From Candidatus Nitrosopumilus sp. (GTDB lineage Archaea; Thermoproteota; Nitrososphaeria; Nitrososphaerales; Nitrosopumilaceae), in contig JAPFQF010000040.1 in the NCBI GenBank assembly GCA_029255365.1, positions 1-64,000 on the forward strand: 64,000 nucleotides of DNA, written 5' to 3'. Under the pieces are notes generated by a model that worked only from the letters and a program-made list of their open reading frames with translations, was not told the DNA's origin and ran no database searches. Each line of letters starts with the position of its first letter. The first letter of the stretch is position 1. The position numbers and the translations under genes are program-made. This document shows, one piece after another, positions 1 to 8,147 of this stretch.

Positions 1-101
1 ATAAGTAAGCAGATTAAAAAAATGGCAATAAAAATTAATTTCATATAAATTTATGAAGTGTATAGTAAAAAAGATTTATCATGGATTCTTGAAGTTAAGT
101 A

Positions 102-368
102 GTGAGTTTTAAACAGATAATCAAAGGTGTAAAACAAGCGATTTATATTGTTTTTTGGATTGAGGTGTTCTTAGTAACCGTAATTTTGTTAATTGGATCA
201 CAAGGAATAGAAAATCAGATTTTAATTATTTGTTTAGCAGTTTTTATGTACTACATTTCAATTTTTTGGAGAGATAATAAATTTGTCTTTGGATTCATGA
301 CGGTATCAGTAATATTATTTGTAATTGTTTTAGTATTATCTAGTTCTAAATCAAAATATAAAATCTAG
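102..368 (+). CDS. Small three-helix membrane protein, unknown function
   Basis: An 88-residue hydrophobic protein starting at a GTG. Three membrane segments are visible, at about residues 12-33, 36-55 and 62-81, and the tail is short and basic. I recognise no family. It lies just before the PQQ-dehydrogenase-like gene in the same direction but has about 100 nt and a separate promoter between, so an operon is unlikely. The hydrophobic pattern and clean stop support a real gene; the start is uncertain. Confidence 0.55.
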   Translation: MSFKQIIKGVKQAIYIVFWIEVFLVTVILLIGSQGIENQILIICLAVFMYYISIFWRDNKFVFGFMTVSVILFVIVLVLSSSKSKYKI

Positions 369-431
369 AGTTTTCTAATATTTTTTCTTATGTGTATTTA
401 TCAGGATCATCAACTCTTTTGAGAACAGACA

Positions 432-447
432 ACACGCTTAAGTTCAT
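432..447 (+). promoter_or_regulatory. Extended CTTAAG promoter box
   Basis: The sequence ACACGCTTAAGTTCAT fits the consensus ATACGCTTAAGTTCAT found eight times in the first 12.6 kb. The centre of CTTAAG lies 27 nt before the TTG start at 467, the normal TATA-to-start distance of a leaderless archaeal transcript. Confidence 0.7.
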
Positions 448-466
448 ACAATTAATGAAAAATTAG

Positions 467-1993
467 TTGAAACTTCTAATAATTATCGCAATAGCAGTTG
501 TTTTGTTAATTCCAATATCTGGATTTGCAGAACCATCACTAAATGTACAGGACTTAGTTGTTGAAAAATACGTTTCAGATCTCTGTTGTATGATTACTAC
601 AATGACATTTGTTGAAGATGACATTCTAATTTTACAAAAAAGTGACGGAGTAGTTCGTTTAATTCAAGACGGGGTTTTACAAGACAAGCCTGTACTTGAT
701 GTAAATGTTGATTCGGCTGGAGAAAAAGGAATGTTAGGAATAACTAGCGTTGGATCAACAGTATACCTCTATTATACAGAAGCAAATGAAGATGGGGGTG
801 AATCTTTAGGAAACCGAATTTACAAATATGAATGGACTGGAGATTATTTGATAAATCCAGAATTACTAAAAGAATTGCCCTCAAATATTTCTCATAATGG
901 TGGTGTAATGGTTGTAGGATTAGATGAACAAGTCTATGCAGTTATTGGTGATACCTTAGGTTATGGTCTTCTTCAAAACAAACCTCTAGAATGGCTGGAA
1001 GGAGATGATATTGATTTAAAAAATAATGGAGTAATTTTACAATTAGAGGGAGAAAATCCCTATTTTGCTATGGGTATACGAAATAGCTTTGGTTTAGCAA
1101 TAGATCCTGTTACAGGAAATTTGTGGGCTACTGAAAATGGAGATGATAATTTTGATGAAATTAATTTGATTCTAGAGAAGTTTAACAGTGGTTGGATAGT
1201 CATTATGGGCCCTGCAACTGAATCTGAACTTGCTAGTCTTCCAGGATACAAAGATTACATTTACGATGATCCAAAATTCTCTTGGGAACAATCTGTAGCA
1301 CCAACTGGATTAGATTTTGCAAAATTTCAAGAAATCAATAATTATGATAATTCTCTTTTTGTAGGAGACTGTAATACAGGAAATCTCTATAAATTTGAAT
1401 TAAATGAAAATCGTAATGGTTTTGAATTTACCAATTCAGTTCTTCAAGATAATGTAGTAAACAAAGATGAGTCTTTGGATGAAATTATAATTGGTACTGG
1501 ATTTGGATGTGTAACTGATATTGAAAGAGGCCCTGATGGTTTTCTCTACGTGGTGTCATTGAGTGAAGGCGTCATCTATAGAATACTTCCTGCTCAAACA
1601 ATTACAAATTCTACAGTTTCAGATAATGGTGGTGGATGTCTCATAGCAACTGCAACATACGGTTCAGAACTAGCACCACAAGTACAGCAATTACGAGAAT
1701 TGAGAGATAATTCACTATTACAGACTGAATCAGGCACCAATTTCATGACTTTATTTAATGACTTCTACTATTCTTTCTCCCCTGTAATTGCAGATTATGA
1801 GCGTGAAAATCCAGTGTTTAGAGAAATGGTAAAGGTTACAATTACTCCAATGATTACTAGCTTGTCTCTAATGAAATATGCAGATTCTGAAAGTTCAGTA
1901 TTGGGAATTGGAATTAGTTTGATTGTACTAAATGGATTGATGTATGTTGGACTTCCGATTGCAGGAATTATTACAATTAGAAAGAGATTCTAA
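467..1993 (+). CDS. PQQ-dependent sugar dehydrogenase-like secreted protein with CFI-box C-terminus
   Basis: A 508-residue exported protein. Residues 1-21 form a signal peptide ending in a small-residue motif (SGFAEP). Residues about 30-375 look like the six-bladed propeller of soluble glucose/sorbosone dehydrogenases (segments such as MGIRNSFGLAIDP and ENGDDNFDEIN). From about residue 388 there is a CFI-box type C-terminal module (GGCLIATATYGSEL followed by a LRELRD segment), then a membrane helix near residues 480-503 and a basic end. It is therefore likely anchored outside the cell. The substrate is unknown, and I did not verify PQQ ligands. TTG start, leaderless, under an extended CTTAAG box. 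Confidence 0.8.
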   Translation: MKLLIIIAIAVVLLIPISGFAEPSLNVQDLVVEKYVSDLCCMITTMTFVEDDILILQKSDGVVRLIQDGVLQDKPVLDVNVDSAGEKGMLGITSVGSTVYLYYTEANEDGGESLGNRIYKYEWTGDYLINPELLKELPSNISHNGGVMVVGLDEQVYAVIGDTLGYGLLQNKPLEWLEGDDIDLKNNGVILQLEGENPYFAMGIRNSFGLAIDPVTGNLWATENGDDNFDEINLILEKFNSGWIVIMGPATESELASLPGYKDYIYDDPKFSWEQSVAPTGLDFAKFQEINNYDNSLFVGDCNTGNLYKFELNENRNGFEFTNSVLQDNVVNKDESLDEIIIGTGFGCVTDIERGPDGFLYVVSLSEGVIYRILPAQTITNSTVSDNGGGCLIATATYGSELAPQVQQLRELRDNSLLQTESGTNFMTLFNDFYYSFSPVIADYERENPVFREMVKVTITPMITSLSLMKYADSESSVLGIGISLIVLNGLMYVGLPIAGIITIRKRF

Positions 1994-1996
1994 ACT

Positions 1997-2012
1997 ATAC
2001 GCTTAAGTTAAC
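1997..2012 (+). promoter_or_regulatory. Extended CTTAAG promoter box
   Basis: ATACGCTTAAGTTAAC with its CTTAAG centre 26-27 nt before the TTG start at 2031. Same box and spacing as at 432-447. Confidence 0.65.
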
Positions 2013-2030
2013 AGATTCATTGAAATTGTA

Positions 2031-2255
2031 TTGAATAATCGGCGTACGGGGTTAGCTTTGATAATTGCTTCTGCCATTATTGGGATTATTGCTATAAGAT
2101 TGAATGGTTTGCCAGAAGAGGCAATTATTTCACTTTTAGTAATTAGTGGTATTGGTTTTGTCAGCGGTATATTTCTGCTAAATTATAAAGCAAAACATTC
2201 CAAACGAGATAAAGGTAAATTCAAAAGAACAAACACTAATTCTTGGGATGCTTAA
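2031..2255 (+). CDS. Small two-helix membrane protein
   Basis: 74 residues, TTG start fixed by the promoter box 27 nt upstream. Two hydrophobic segments (about residues 8-25 and 30-51) are followed by a strongly basic, hydrophilic tail (KAKHSKRDKGKFKR). No recognised family. Immediately downstream of the PQQ-dehydrogenase-like gene but with its own promoter. Confidence 0.55.
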   Translation: MNNRRTGLALIIASAIIGIIAIRLNGLPEEAIISLLVISGIGFVSGIFLLNYKAKHSKRDKGKFKRTNTNSWDA

Positions 2256-2330
2256 TTTTCAGACAGTTAGATTCTAAACTCTATTCCACAATAACCTAAA
2301 GATCTTTAATCATATCCTCATGATGGAATC

Positions 2331-2500
2331 ATGTATCAGTTCAAAGTCGTAAAGAACGGCGTACCTGTCATTTTATTCAGGCGAACTAACAACCACCCAA
2401 TTACGGATTGGCTGGAGTGATTCTAAACTCCAATACAGTGTGGATTGAGGATATTGACGAGGGGATAAAGACATTCAATTGCCAGTGTGAACAGTGCTAG
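2331..2500 (+). pseudogene. Possible frameshifted small Cys-rich protein
   Basis: An ATG at 2331, about 24 nt after an AT-rich TATA-like stretch (CTTTAATCATA), opens a frame of 29 codons that stops at 2420. A different frame runs straight through the end of it and stops at 2500 with FNCQCEQC. Joined by a single shift near 2410 they would give one protein of about 56 residues with a C-x-C-x2-C tail. The tail coding sequence recurs at 3039-3068. A decayed gene or a sequencing error are both possible; neither half alone is convincing. Confidence 0.35.
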
Positions 2501-2507
2501 GGTATAA

Positions 2508-2654
2508 TTAGTTCTTGAGACTTTTTTGCAGTAACTCGTTAAACACTTTGGAATAGCTAACTGAACTGTTAGTAGTCTGAATCCTTTTTACCTGAATCGC
2601 TCTTATTTTTTTATCCAGATCATCGTCAATCATTATTGTTATTCTTTTTGCTAT
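2508..2654 (-). CDS. Ribbon-helix-helix (CopG/Arc-like) DNA-binding protein with apparent ATA start
   Basis: A 48-residue ribbon-helix-helix protein. The first strand is AKRITIMIDDDL, followed by two helices (DLDKKIRAIQ and SVSYSKVFNELLQKSLKN). It aligns throughout with a second copy at 19119-19259, whose ATG corresponds here to ATA at 2654. That ATA lies 26-27 nt from the CTTAAG centre, exactly where the other leaderless starts in this group fall. The next in-frame ATG (codon 8) would remove the DNA-binding strand. So it is either a rare ATA start, a start-codon mutation, or an N-terminally shortened protein. Confidence 0.6.
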   Translation of the reverse strand: MAKRITIMIDDDLDKKIRAIQVKRIQTTNSSVSYSKVFNELLQKSLKN

Positions 2655-2672
2655 GAATCCTCTAAATTTCCT

Positions 2673-2688
2673 ATGAACTTAAGCGTAT
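2673..2688 (-). promoter_or_regulatory. Extended CTTAAG promoter box
   Basis: On the minus strand this reads ATACGCTTAAGTTCAT, the full consensus, driving the ribbon-helix-helix gene to its left with the standard 26-27 nt spacing. Confidence 0.7.
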
Positions 2689-2736
2689 TGTTGCTTTCAA
2701 AAGAGTTTAGAAAAATAAAACCCAACAATCTTTTTT

Positions 2737-2919
2737 TTAACTTGCTGGAATTTGGACTGGGATTTTCTTTTTCACATATTGTGCTAAAGTTTCTGGCGAA
2801 TATTCAATCCCATGTTCATTGTTCATGTGATCCCAATAATCGAAGACCACTTTCTCAACATTCCCTGATGTGGCAAATTCACAATCAAAACCACAGTTAT
2901 TACATCTGATAGTTACCAC
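2737..2919 (-). CDS. DUF1059-like small metal-binding protein
   Basis: 60 residues, GTG start. The layout is CNNCGFDCEF, then about 20 residues, then H-x3-EHG, and a short tail (SPETLAQYV). This matches the Cys-rich head and paired His of small DUF1059-type metal-binding proteins. The consensus promoter box at 2999-3014 predicts a transcript start near 2980, leaving an unusual leader of about 60 nt. Function unknown. Confidence 0.55.
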   Translation of the reverse strand: MVTIRCNNCGFDCEFATSGNVEKVVFDYWDHMNNEHGIEYSPETLAQYVKKKIPVQIPAS

Positions 2920-2998
2920 ACAGAATTATTCATACTTAATAATAAAAGAATGATCATGACGAAATTAAAAATTTGTTTAATTTATTGATGAATTTTGT

Positions 2999-3014
2999 AT
3001 GAACTTAAGCGTAT
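2999..3014 (-). promoter_or_regulatory. Extended CTTAAG promoter box
   Basis: Minus-strand ATACGCTTAAGTTCAT. No start codon lies at the usual 26-27 nt; the nearest gene start is 2919, so this is the one member of the group with a leader. Confidence 0.6.
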
Positions 3015-3038
3015 GGCTTGGGGTCTAAGGATAAGGCG

Positions 3039-3068
3039 TTCAATTGTCAGTGTGAACAACAGTGCTAG
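3039..3068 (+). repeat. Second copy of the FNCQCEQC tail sequence
   Basis: Thirty bases here match 2474-2500 apart from a C/T change and a 3-bp insertion. Both encode FNCQCEQ(Q)C and a stop in one frame. No start codon or body precedes it in that frame, so it looks like a gene remnant. Confidence 0.4.
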
Positions 3069-3071
3069 AGT

Positions 3072-3182
3072 CTAAGGTGCAAGTATGGTGTTTGCAGAAT
3101 TAGTTACCAGAAATGTTACTGCTACAATGGTTACTGCTATGATGGCTACGATTACAACGATACTCCATTTTAGAATACTCAT
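3072..3182 (-). CDS. 36-residue single-helix membrane peptide
   Basis: ATG at 3182 lies exactly 26.5 nt from the centre of a CTTAAG box, as for the neighbouring leaderless genes. The product starts MSILKWSIVV, continues as one long hydrophobic helix (residues 7-27) and ends in a short polar tail. No family known. Promoter spacing is the main evidence. Confidence 0.6.
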   Translation of the reverse strand: MSILKWSIVVIVAIIAVTIVAVTFLVTNSANTILAP

Positions 3183-3200
3183 ATTATTCCCAGATTTTAT

Positions 3201-3216
3201 CAGAACTTAAGCGTAT
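3201..3216 (-). promoter_or_regulatory. Extended CTTAAG promoter box
   Basis: Minus-strand ATACGCTTAAGTTCTG, 26-27 nt before the ATG at 3182. Confidence 0.65.
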
Positions 3217-3219
3217 GGC

Positions 3220-3444
3220 TTAGGTTACATCCGTCTTCATCGCCACGTCAAATGTCATTCTAGCTGTGGCATCGGCCTGTTTTGCGTTTTCCAATAATCG
3301 TTCTACATGAAGAAGAAACGGATCGTTTGGATTCATTTGTTTAATCTGCTCAACAGACTTTTTGAGGTGTGGAACCTCTCTAGCTAAGCTTTCTAAGATT
3401 ACTTCACACGAATGTATTACTGTCTCCATTGTGGAACTATCCAT
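3220..3444 (-). CDS. Small helical protein, unknown function
   Basis: 74 residues, largely helical and charged, without membrane segments. The ATG at 3444 is chosen over the TTG one codon earlier because it lies 27.5 nt from the CTTAAG centre. No recognised domain. The gene is followed by another member of the same promoter group. Confidence 0.55.
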   Translation of the reverse strand: MDSSTMETVIHSCEVILESLAREVPHLKKSVEQIKQMNPNDPFLLHVERLLENAKQADATARMTFDVAMKTDVT

Positions 3445-3463
3445 CAAACACGTTGATTTTATT

Positions 3464-3479
3464 ATGAACTTAAGCGTAT
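3464..3479 (-). promoter_or_regulatory. Extended CTTAAG promoter box
   Basis: Minus-strand ATACGCTTAAGTTCAT, driving the gene starting at 3444. Confidence 0.7.
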
Positions 3480-3530
3480 GTACAATTCCAAACTATTTCA
3501 GGCACGATAAGAAAAAGGGTGTCAATAAAG

Positions 3531-3824
3531 TTAGTTAAAACCCTCTGGTGGCCTTTGAACAAATACATTACAGACTAGCGCGTCTGTCTTCTCGTCCCTG
3601 TACTGCACATTGCATGAGACAAACTTTCCTTTGAGTGCGCGTTCCAAATCCTCTTTTGTTTTTTCTTCATATTGCGGCTGTTCAGGATCATCAATTTTAC
3701 TCATGATGATTTTTTCCACTTTTCCGTATTGATCCTGGTTGTCTTTTCTGGTGTGGCTGACCAGTAATTCAAAAGCGTTGTTTGTGAGAATCGAAAGAAC
3801 TGCTCCGCCTATGCCGTCTCCCAT
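3531..3824 (-). CDS. Conserved-looking small soluble protein
   Basis: 97 residues, ATG start, charged and soluble. Begins GDGIGGAVLSILTNNAFELL and ends in a beta-rich segment with two Cys (VSCNVQYRDEKTDALVCNVF). Lies 26 nt after the mqnD stop in the same direction and may be cotranscribed with it. No family recognised. Confidence 0.5.
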   Translation of the reverse strand: MGDGIGGAVLSILTNNAFELLVSHTRKDNQDQYGKVEKIIMSKIDDPEQPQYEEKTKEDLERALKGKFVSCNVQYRDEKTDALVCNVFVQRPPEGFN

Positions 3825-3850
3825 GTTCTGGATTTTTTTCCGTTCTATAA

Positions 3851-4678
3851 TTACTTGTTGGCAATGCTGATTTCAAAGTCTGGGACAAGCCCCTTCTCTT
3901 TTGCCATTTCAAACAATCTTCTGATGGCCTCTTCACCTGGCTCTCCCATGTTGACCGTGACTTTGTTCACATACATCTTTACAAATTTCTCAATCAAGCT
4001 GCGCTCTTTTCCTCTGGCATATTGCATTGCATACTCGATTGCATCATCAAAGTGCTCGATTCCAAACTCGATTGACTCCTGCAGATATCTGTCAAATTTC
4101 ACTATGGTTTCCATGCCCAGGTCTGTTTTCATTACGTTAATTCCAAGTGGAACTGGCAAACCGTTGGTAGTCTTGTCCCACCATTCACCAACATCTAGAA
4201 TTTTCACATTTCCTTCCTGCTCGTATGACAGTTGGGTCTCGTGAATTACTAGCCCAACATCCACTTTGCCTGATTTTACTGCTTCTGGAATATCGCTGAA
4301 ATTCATTTCAACATAGTCAAATTTTCCAATCATCAGCTGCAGCAGCAAGAATGCTGAAGTCATTTTTCCAGGAATTGCAATCTTGCATTTTTTTATCTCG
4401 TCAACTGTCATCTGCTTTCTGGCGGTGACTATCGGGCCGTAGTTGATTCCGAAACTTCCGCCGCTTCTCAATATCGTATATCCTGGAATGTAAGCGCACG
4501 CGTGAACTGAAACCGCAGTTACGTCAAGTACTGGATCTGTCGCTTTGAGATTCAGTTTTTCAATGTCTTCGATTACATGGTTTACTTTAAAATCCGGTGA
4601 TGACACTTTGCCTGTAAACATTCCATAAAACATGAACGCGTCATCCGAATCCGGCGTATGTCCTACGGAAATTTCCAT
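3851..4678 (-). CDS. mqnD: MqnD-type 1,4-dihydroxy-6-naphthoate synthase (menaquinone, futalosine route)
   Basis: A 275-residue periplasmic-binding-fold enzyme of the MqnA/MqnD group. The start MEISVGHTPDSDDAFMFYG is the family signature near the N-terminus; further motifs are the substrate-loop region GGSFGINYGPIV and DVGLVIHETQ. MqnD turns cyclic dehypoxanthine futalosine into dihydroxynaphthoate. An upstream in-frame extension to 4759 would add a hydrophobic stretch, but a TATA-like box (ATATTTATTA) about 27 nt before 4678 favours the shorter start. UbiX (33842) may serve the same pathway. MqnA versus MqnD is the main uncertainty. Confidence 0.8.
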   Translation of the reverse strand: MEISVGHTPDSDDAFMFYGMFTGKVSSPDFKVNHVIEDIEKLNLKATDPVLDVTAVSVHACAYIPGYTILRSGGSFGINYGPIVTARKQMTVDEIKKCKIAIPGKMTSAFLLLQLMIGKFDYVEMNFSDIPEAVKSGKVDVGLVIHETQLSYEQEGNVKILDVGEWWDKTTNGLPVPLGINVMKTDLGMETIVKFDRYLQESIEFGIEHFDDAIEYAMQYARGKERSLIEKFVKMYVNKVTVNMGEPGEEAIRRLFEMAKEKGLVPDFEISIANK

Positions 4679-4841
4679 ACTTGTTTCCCAAATTATCGTA
4701 ATAAATATCCCCACCAATATGACGGGGCCAAAAACAAATTGATGATGATTTCTTTGCATGCTGAAAAATACTATGATGTTTCAAATCACACGATCTGGCA
4801 CAAGGCTAAGATTTAATACCTGAATCCCAAGTTTTTCGAAC

Positions 4842-7034
4842 ATGGCAAAATTCAAGTCAACTGCTGAGGTTATGAAAATTATCAAGAATAAGAAAAACAT
4901 CCGCAATTTTGGTGTCATTGCCCACGTTGACCACGGCAAGACAACCATGAGTGACAGCCTTTTGGCATATTCTGGAATTATTGCCCCCTCTGCTGCTGGA
5001 AAAGCACTTGCAATGGACTTTGACAAAGAGGAACAGGCAAGAGGAATTACTATTTACCAAGCTAACGTCACTTTGCTGTTTTCCCAAAAAGGCGAAGAAT
5101 ACGTCATTAACATGATTGATACACCTGGACACGTGGATTTCAGTGGAAGGGTTATCCGAAGTCTTAGAGCCATTGATGGCGCAGTTGTAGTATGCGATGC
5201 TGTCGAAGGCATCATGACCCAAACTGAAACTGTCACCAGAATGGCACTTGAGGAGAGAGTAAGACCAGTTTTGTTTATCAACAAAGTAGATAGACTCATC
5301 AAAGAGCTAAGGCTGACTCCAGAAAAAATGCAAGAACAGCTGGTAGATGTTGTTAACAGTTTTAACCAGTTAATTGACACGTATGCCGAACCCGAATACA
5401 AAGAAAAATGGAAAGTGTCCATCCAAGACGCTAGTGTAACATTTGGTTCTGCAAAAGACAGATGGGCAATCAATGTTGATATTATGAAAGAGAGAGGAAT
5501 TACATTCAAAGATGTAATTGATGCATATACCAGTGAAAAAGTTTCAGACCTTGTAGAAAAAGCCCCCCTGGCTGACGCTGTACTTGGAATGGTTGTAAAA
5601 CATCATCCTCCACCTGGCGAAGCAGTAAAGTATAGAATTCCACAAATTTGGAAAGGCGACCTGGAATCTGATATCGGAAAAGCATTACTTGCATGCAGTG
5701 ATGACGGTCCGACAATCATGATGGTTGTAAACATGGTTTTAGATCCTGCAGCAGGACCTGTCGCAATTGGAAGATTATTTTCTGGTACTATCAAAGATGG
5801 CCAAACTCTCAATATTATAGATGAAAAGAGGGAGGGACGTGTCCAATCTGTCAATTTCTTTATGGGCAACCAAAGAGAACAGGTCGGAGAGCTGGGAGCA
5901 GGAAACATTCCTGCGTTATTGGGACTGACTGAATGTAGGGCTGGCAATACGCTATCCTCAGTAAAGGGCATTCAGATATTTGAAGGCGTCAAATATGTTT
6001 CAGAACCTGTCGTACAAATTGCAATTGAGCCAAAACATCCTAAAGATTTACCTAAACTCGTGGAAATTCTAAGACAGCTGACAATTGAGGATCCAAACCT
6101 CATTGTGAAAATTGATGAGGAAAGTGGCGAGACAATTATTGCCGGAATGGGTGTGCTGCACTTGGATGTTGCAACACACAGAATTCAGGATGCAAAATGT
6201 GAGATTATAACTTCTGAACCCTTGATTAACTACAGGGAAACTGTGAAAGGCAGTTGTGAGCCAATCATGGCAAAATCCCCCAACAGACACAACAAAATTT
6301 TCATGAAAGTGGAGCAGCTAGAACCGGCAATCGCACACATGCTAAGGACTGGAGAAATCAGTGATTTGAAAGACAAGAAACAAGTTGCAGATTTGCTCAA
6401 AGGGGCCGGTTGGGATACTGACACAATAAAGAGAGTGATGAAGTTTGATTCACGTGGAAACGTTTTGATTAACGGGACAAAAGGTGTTCAGTTTGTTCAA
6501 GAATCAACTGACTCTATAAATTCCGGATTTGAGGATGTGATGAAGGAAGGACCGCTGTGTAAAGAACAGATGAGAAATTGCAAGTTTATCTTTACCCACT
6601 TTGTTCCTCATGAGGACACTGCACACAGAGGTCTGTCTCAACTGGGTCCTGCATCAAGAAGAGCATGCATGGGTGCATTGCTGACTGCTGGCACTGCAGT
6701 TTTAGAGCCGACACTGGCAATTGAAGTTCGTGTACCGACTGATCTGGTTGGAAACGTCGCAACAATTCTTTCTGGCAAGCGTGGCAAGGTACTTGACATG
6801 TCCCAAAAAGGCGCCTCCAGCATTGTCATCGGTGAGATTCCTGCATCTGAAACATTCACTTTATCTGAAGCAATGAGGGGCCAAACCTCAGGCCGTGCAA
6901 CCTGGAATACTTCCTTTAAGGAGTGGACTGAAGTTCCAAAATCTATGCTTGCAACAGCTGTTGCTGATATCAGAAAGAGAAAAGGTTTAGCACCAGACCC
7001 ACCAGGCATTGGCGAATATATCGACAAAGACTAA
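4842..7034 (+). CDS. fusA: Translation elongation factor aEF-2
   Basis: A 730-residue GTPase that moves the ribosome along mRNA. The P-loop AHVDHGKT is at residues 27-34, the G3 motif DTPGH near 93 and the G4 motif NKVD near 147, followed by domains II-V. The diphthamide loop HEDTAHRG places the modified histidine at residue 595, which fixes it as an archaeal EF-2 rather than bacterial EF-G. A TATA-like GATTTAATA lies about 28 nt before the ATG. Full length for the family. Confidence 0.97.
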   Translation: MAKFKSTAEVMKIIKNKKNIRNFGVIAHVDHGKTTMSDSLLAYSGIIAPSAAGKALAMDFDKEEQARGITIYQANVTLLFSQKGEEYVINMIDTPGHVDFSGRVIRSLRAIDGAVVVCDAVEGIMTQTETVTRMALEERVRPVLFINKVDRLIKELRLTPEKMQEQLVDVVNSFNQLIDTYAEPEYKEKWKVSIQDASVTFGSAKDRWAINVDIMKERGITFKDVIDAYTSEKVSDLVEKAPLADAVLGMVVKHHPPPGEAVKYRIPQIWKGDLESDIGKALLACSDDGPTIMMVVNMVLDPAAGPVAIGRLFSGTIKDGQTLNIIDEKREGRVQSVNFFMGNQREQVGELGAGNIPALLGLTECRAGNTLSSVKGIQIFEGVKYVSEPVVQIAIEPKHPKDLPKLVEILRQLTIEDPNLIVKIDEESGETIIAGMGVLHLDVATHRIQDAKCEIITSEPLINYRETVKGSCEPIMAKSPNRHNKIFMKVEQLEPAIAHMLRTGEISDLKDKKQVADLLKGAGWDTDTIKRVMKFDSRGNVLINGTKGVQFVQESTDSINSGFEDVMKEGPLCKEQMRNCKFIFTHFVPHEDTAHRGLSQLGPASRRACMGALLTAGTAVLEPTLAIEVRVPTDLVGNVATILSGKRGKVLDMSQKGASSIVIGEIPASETFTLSEAMRGQTSGRATWNTSFKEWTEVPKSMLATAVADIRKRKGLAPDPPGIGEYIDKD

Positions 7035-7110
7035 ATCTTCTTTCAGACAACTTTTTTCACTTGTTCAAATCTTCTTTTCATAACGGTTTTTCATAATCTG
7101 GATTTTGAAA

Positions 7111-7159
7111 TGTTTGTTCATTTGAACAAACAAAAACCCTGTTTGTTCATCTGAACAAA
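7111..7159. promoter_or_regulatory. Two palindromes TTTGTTCA-N2-TGAACAAA
   Basis: Perfect inverted repeats at 7113-7130 (extending to 7111-7132) and 7142-7159. Their centres are 29 bp apart, nearly three helical turns. They sit between the EF-2 stop and the phasin-like gene promoter and look like a double operator or, less likely, a terminator structure for EF-2. Confidence 0.55.
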
Positions 7160-7200
7160 AATCATCGAGTGTATCTGTTGAGCCTAAATCACTCATTATT

Positions 7201-7248
7201 TACCATTCATTGCCATTGATTACCATTCATTACCAATAGTATATATAG
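7201..7248 (+). promoter_or_regulatory. Ten-bp tandem repeats abutting a TATA box
   Basis: Four consecutive 10-bp units: TACCATTCAT, TGCCATTGAT, TACCATTCAT and TACCAATAGT. They run directly into the TATA box AGTATATATAG (7238-7248), whose centre lies 26 nt before the ATG at 7269. Helix-phased repeats at this place are what a cooperative activator site would look like. Confidence 0.6.
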
Positions 7249-7268
7249 AAGCAGTATAATGTGATGAT

Positions 7269-7682
7269 ATGAGTACACAAACTCCAACAAGCGATGCATT
7301 TAACATGTACAAGCAAAATGTTCAGAAATACTTTGAAAATATTTCAAAACTGACACCACACTATTTTCAATCTGTTACAGAATTGCAAAATGAATGTATG
7401 AATACATGCCACAAGACAATCAACGCTACAGTATCAATGCAACAAGAATTTGCAAAAAAGACTGGATTGAACACTGAAATTCCAGATTCTGCAAAAACTG
7501 CAATTGTTGATACCAACAAGCAAATTGTCCAAGCAAGTACAGTGAACAATCAATGGGCCAAAACCACCATTGATGCAACCGTACAAAATTTCAAAACATT
7601 TAACGACAACGTTAATGCATTTACTGAATTGAACAAAAACATTATCCAATCCTGGATAACCCCATTCACACTAAAAAACTAG
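7269..7682 (+). CDS. Phasin-like helical protein
   Basis: 137 residues, soluble, almost entirely helical with heptad character (MYKQNVQKYFENISKLTPHYFQ; FKTFNDNVNAFTELNKN). The composition and size resemble phasins, which coat polyhydroxyalkanoate granules in organisms with PHA synthase. This is inference from pattern only; no PHA synthase gene is in the window. The gene has an unusually elaborate upstream region (two palindromes, phased repeats, a strong TATA) and an ATG fixed by TATA spacing, suggesting high, regulated expression. Confidence 0.55.
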   Translation: MSTQTPTSDAFNMYKQNVQKYFENISKLTPHYFQSVTELQNECMNTCHKTINATVSMQQEFAKKTGLNTEIPDSAKTAIVDTNKQIVQASTVNNQWAKTTIDATVQNFKTFNDNVNAFTELNKNIIQSWITPFTLKN

Positions 7683-7951
7683 TGTGACTGATTTTTATTT
7701 TTTTTTATTTGGTTTTCAAATACTCATGAAATTTGATGATTACTCGTCAAACTCCACCGTGTGTTAGGTGATTTGCATTTCAAAATTTGTATTTAACCCT
7801 GATGGCTAATTTATCTGTGAAAATTTGAATTGGTGAGCTTCATACATGTGAAACAAAATAAATTACAAGCGTTGATCACATGAAAATTATCTGACGCACT
7901 TGGGATGTAAGAAGAGCTTATTTCGACATTTCCCAACATATCTTGAATCAT

Positions 7952-8083
7952 ATGGTGAAAGGTTATTGGGAGAAACGCTTCAAAAATGAACTTGCCGAGG
8001 AAGGAGACAAACTCAAAGAGGAAATTGCAGAAGCTGCTCACAAGAAACTCGAGGAGCTGACCGACTCTGAGCCTGAATCCTAA
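7952..8083 (+). CDS. 43-residue charged helical protein
   Basis: ATG at 7952 begins MVKGYWEKRFKNELAEEGD and continues as a strongly charged amphipathic helix ending EPES. The same frame is open further upstream and includes a TTG at 7943, so the start is uncertain. An overlapping minus-strand frame exists but shows no protein-like composition. Function unknown. Confidence 0.45.
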   Translation: MVKGYWEKRFKNELAEEGDKLKEEIAEAAHKKLEELTDSEPES

Positions 8084-8147
8084 TTTTAAAGAACACCAAA
8101 CCTGTGCTCTGATCTGTTTGCCTGGATTAATCCGATACTGATTAATA

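Noticed and set aside
2673-2909. Plus-strand frame starting MNLSVLLL
   Set aside because: Its ATG is just the reverse reading of the CTTAAG box, and it runs antisense to the DUF1059-like gene.
4781-5509. Long minus-strand frames inside EF-2
   Set aside because: They lie wholly within a clear gene and lack protein-like composition.
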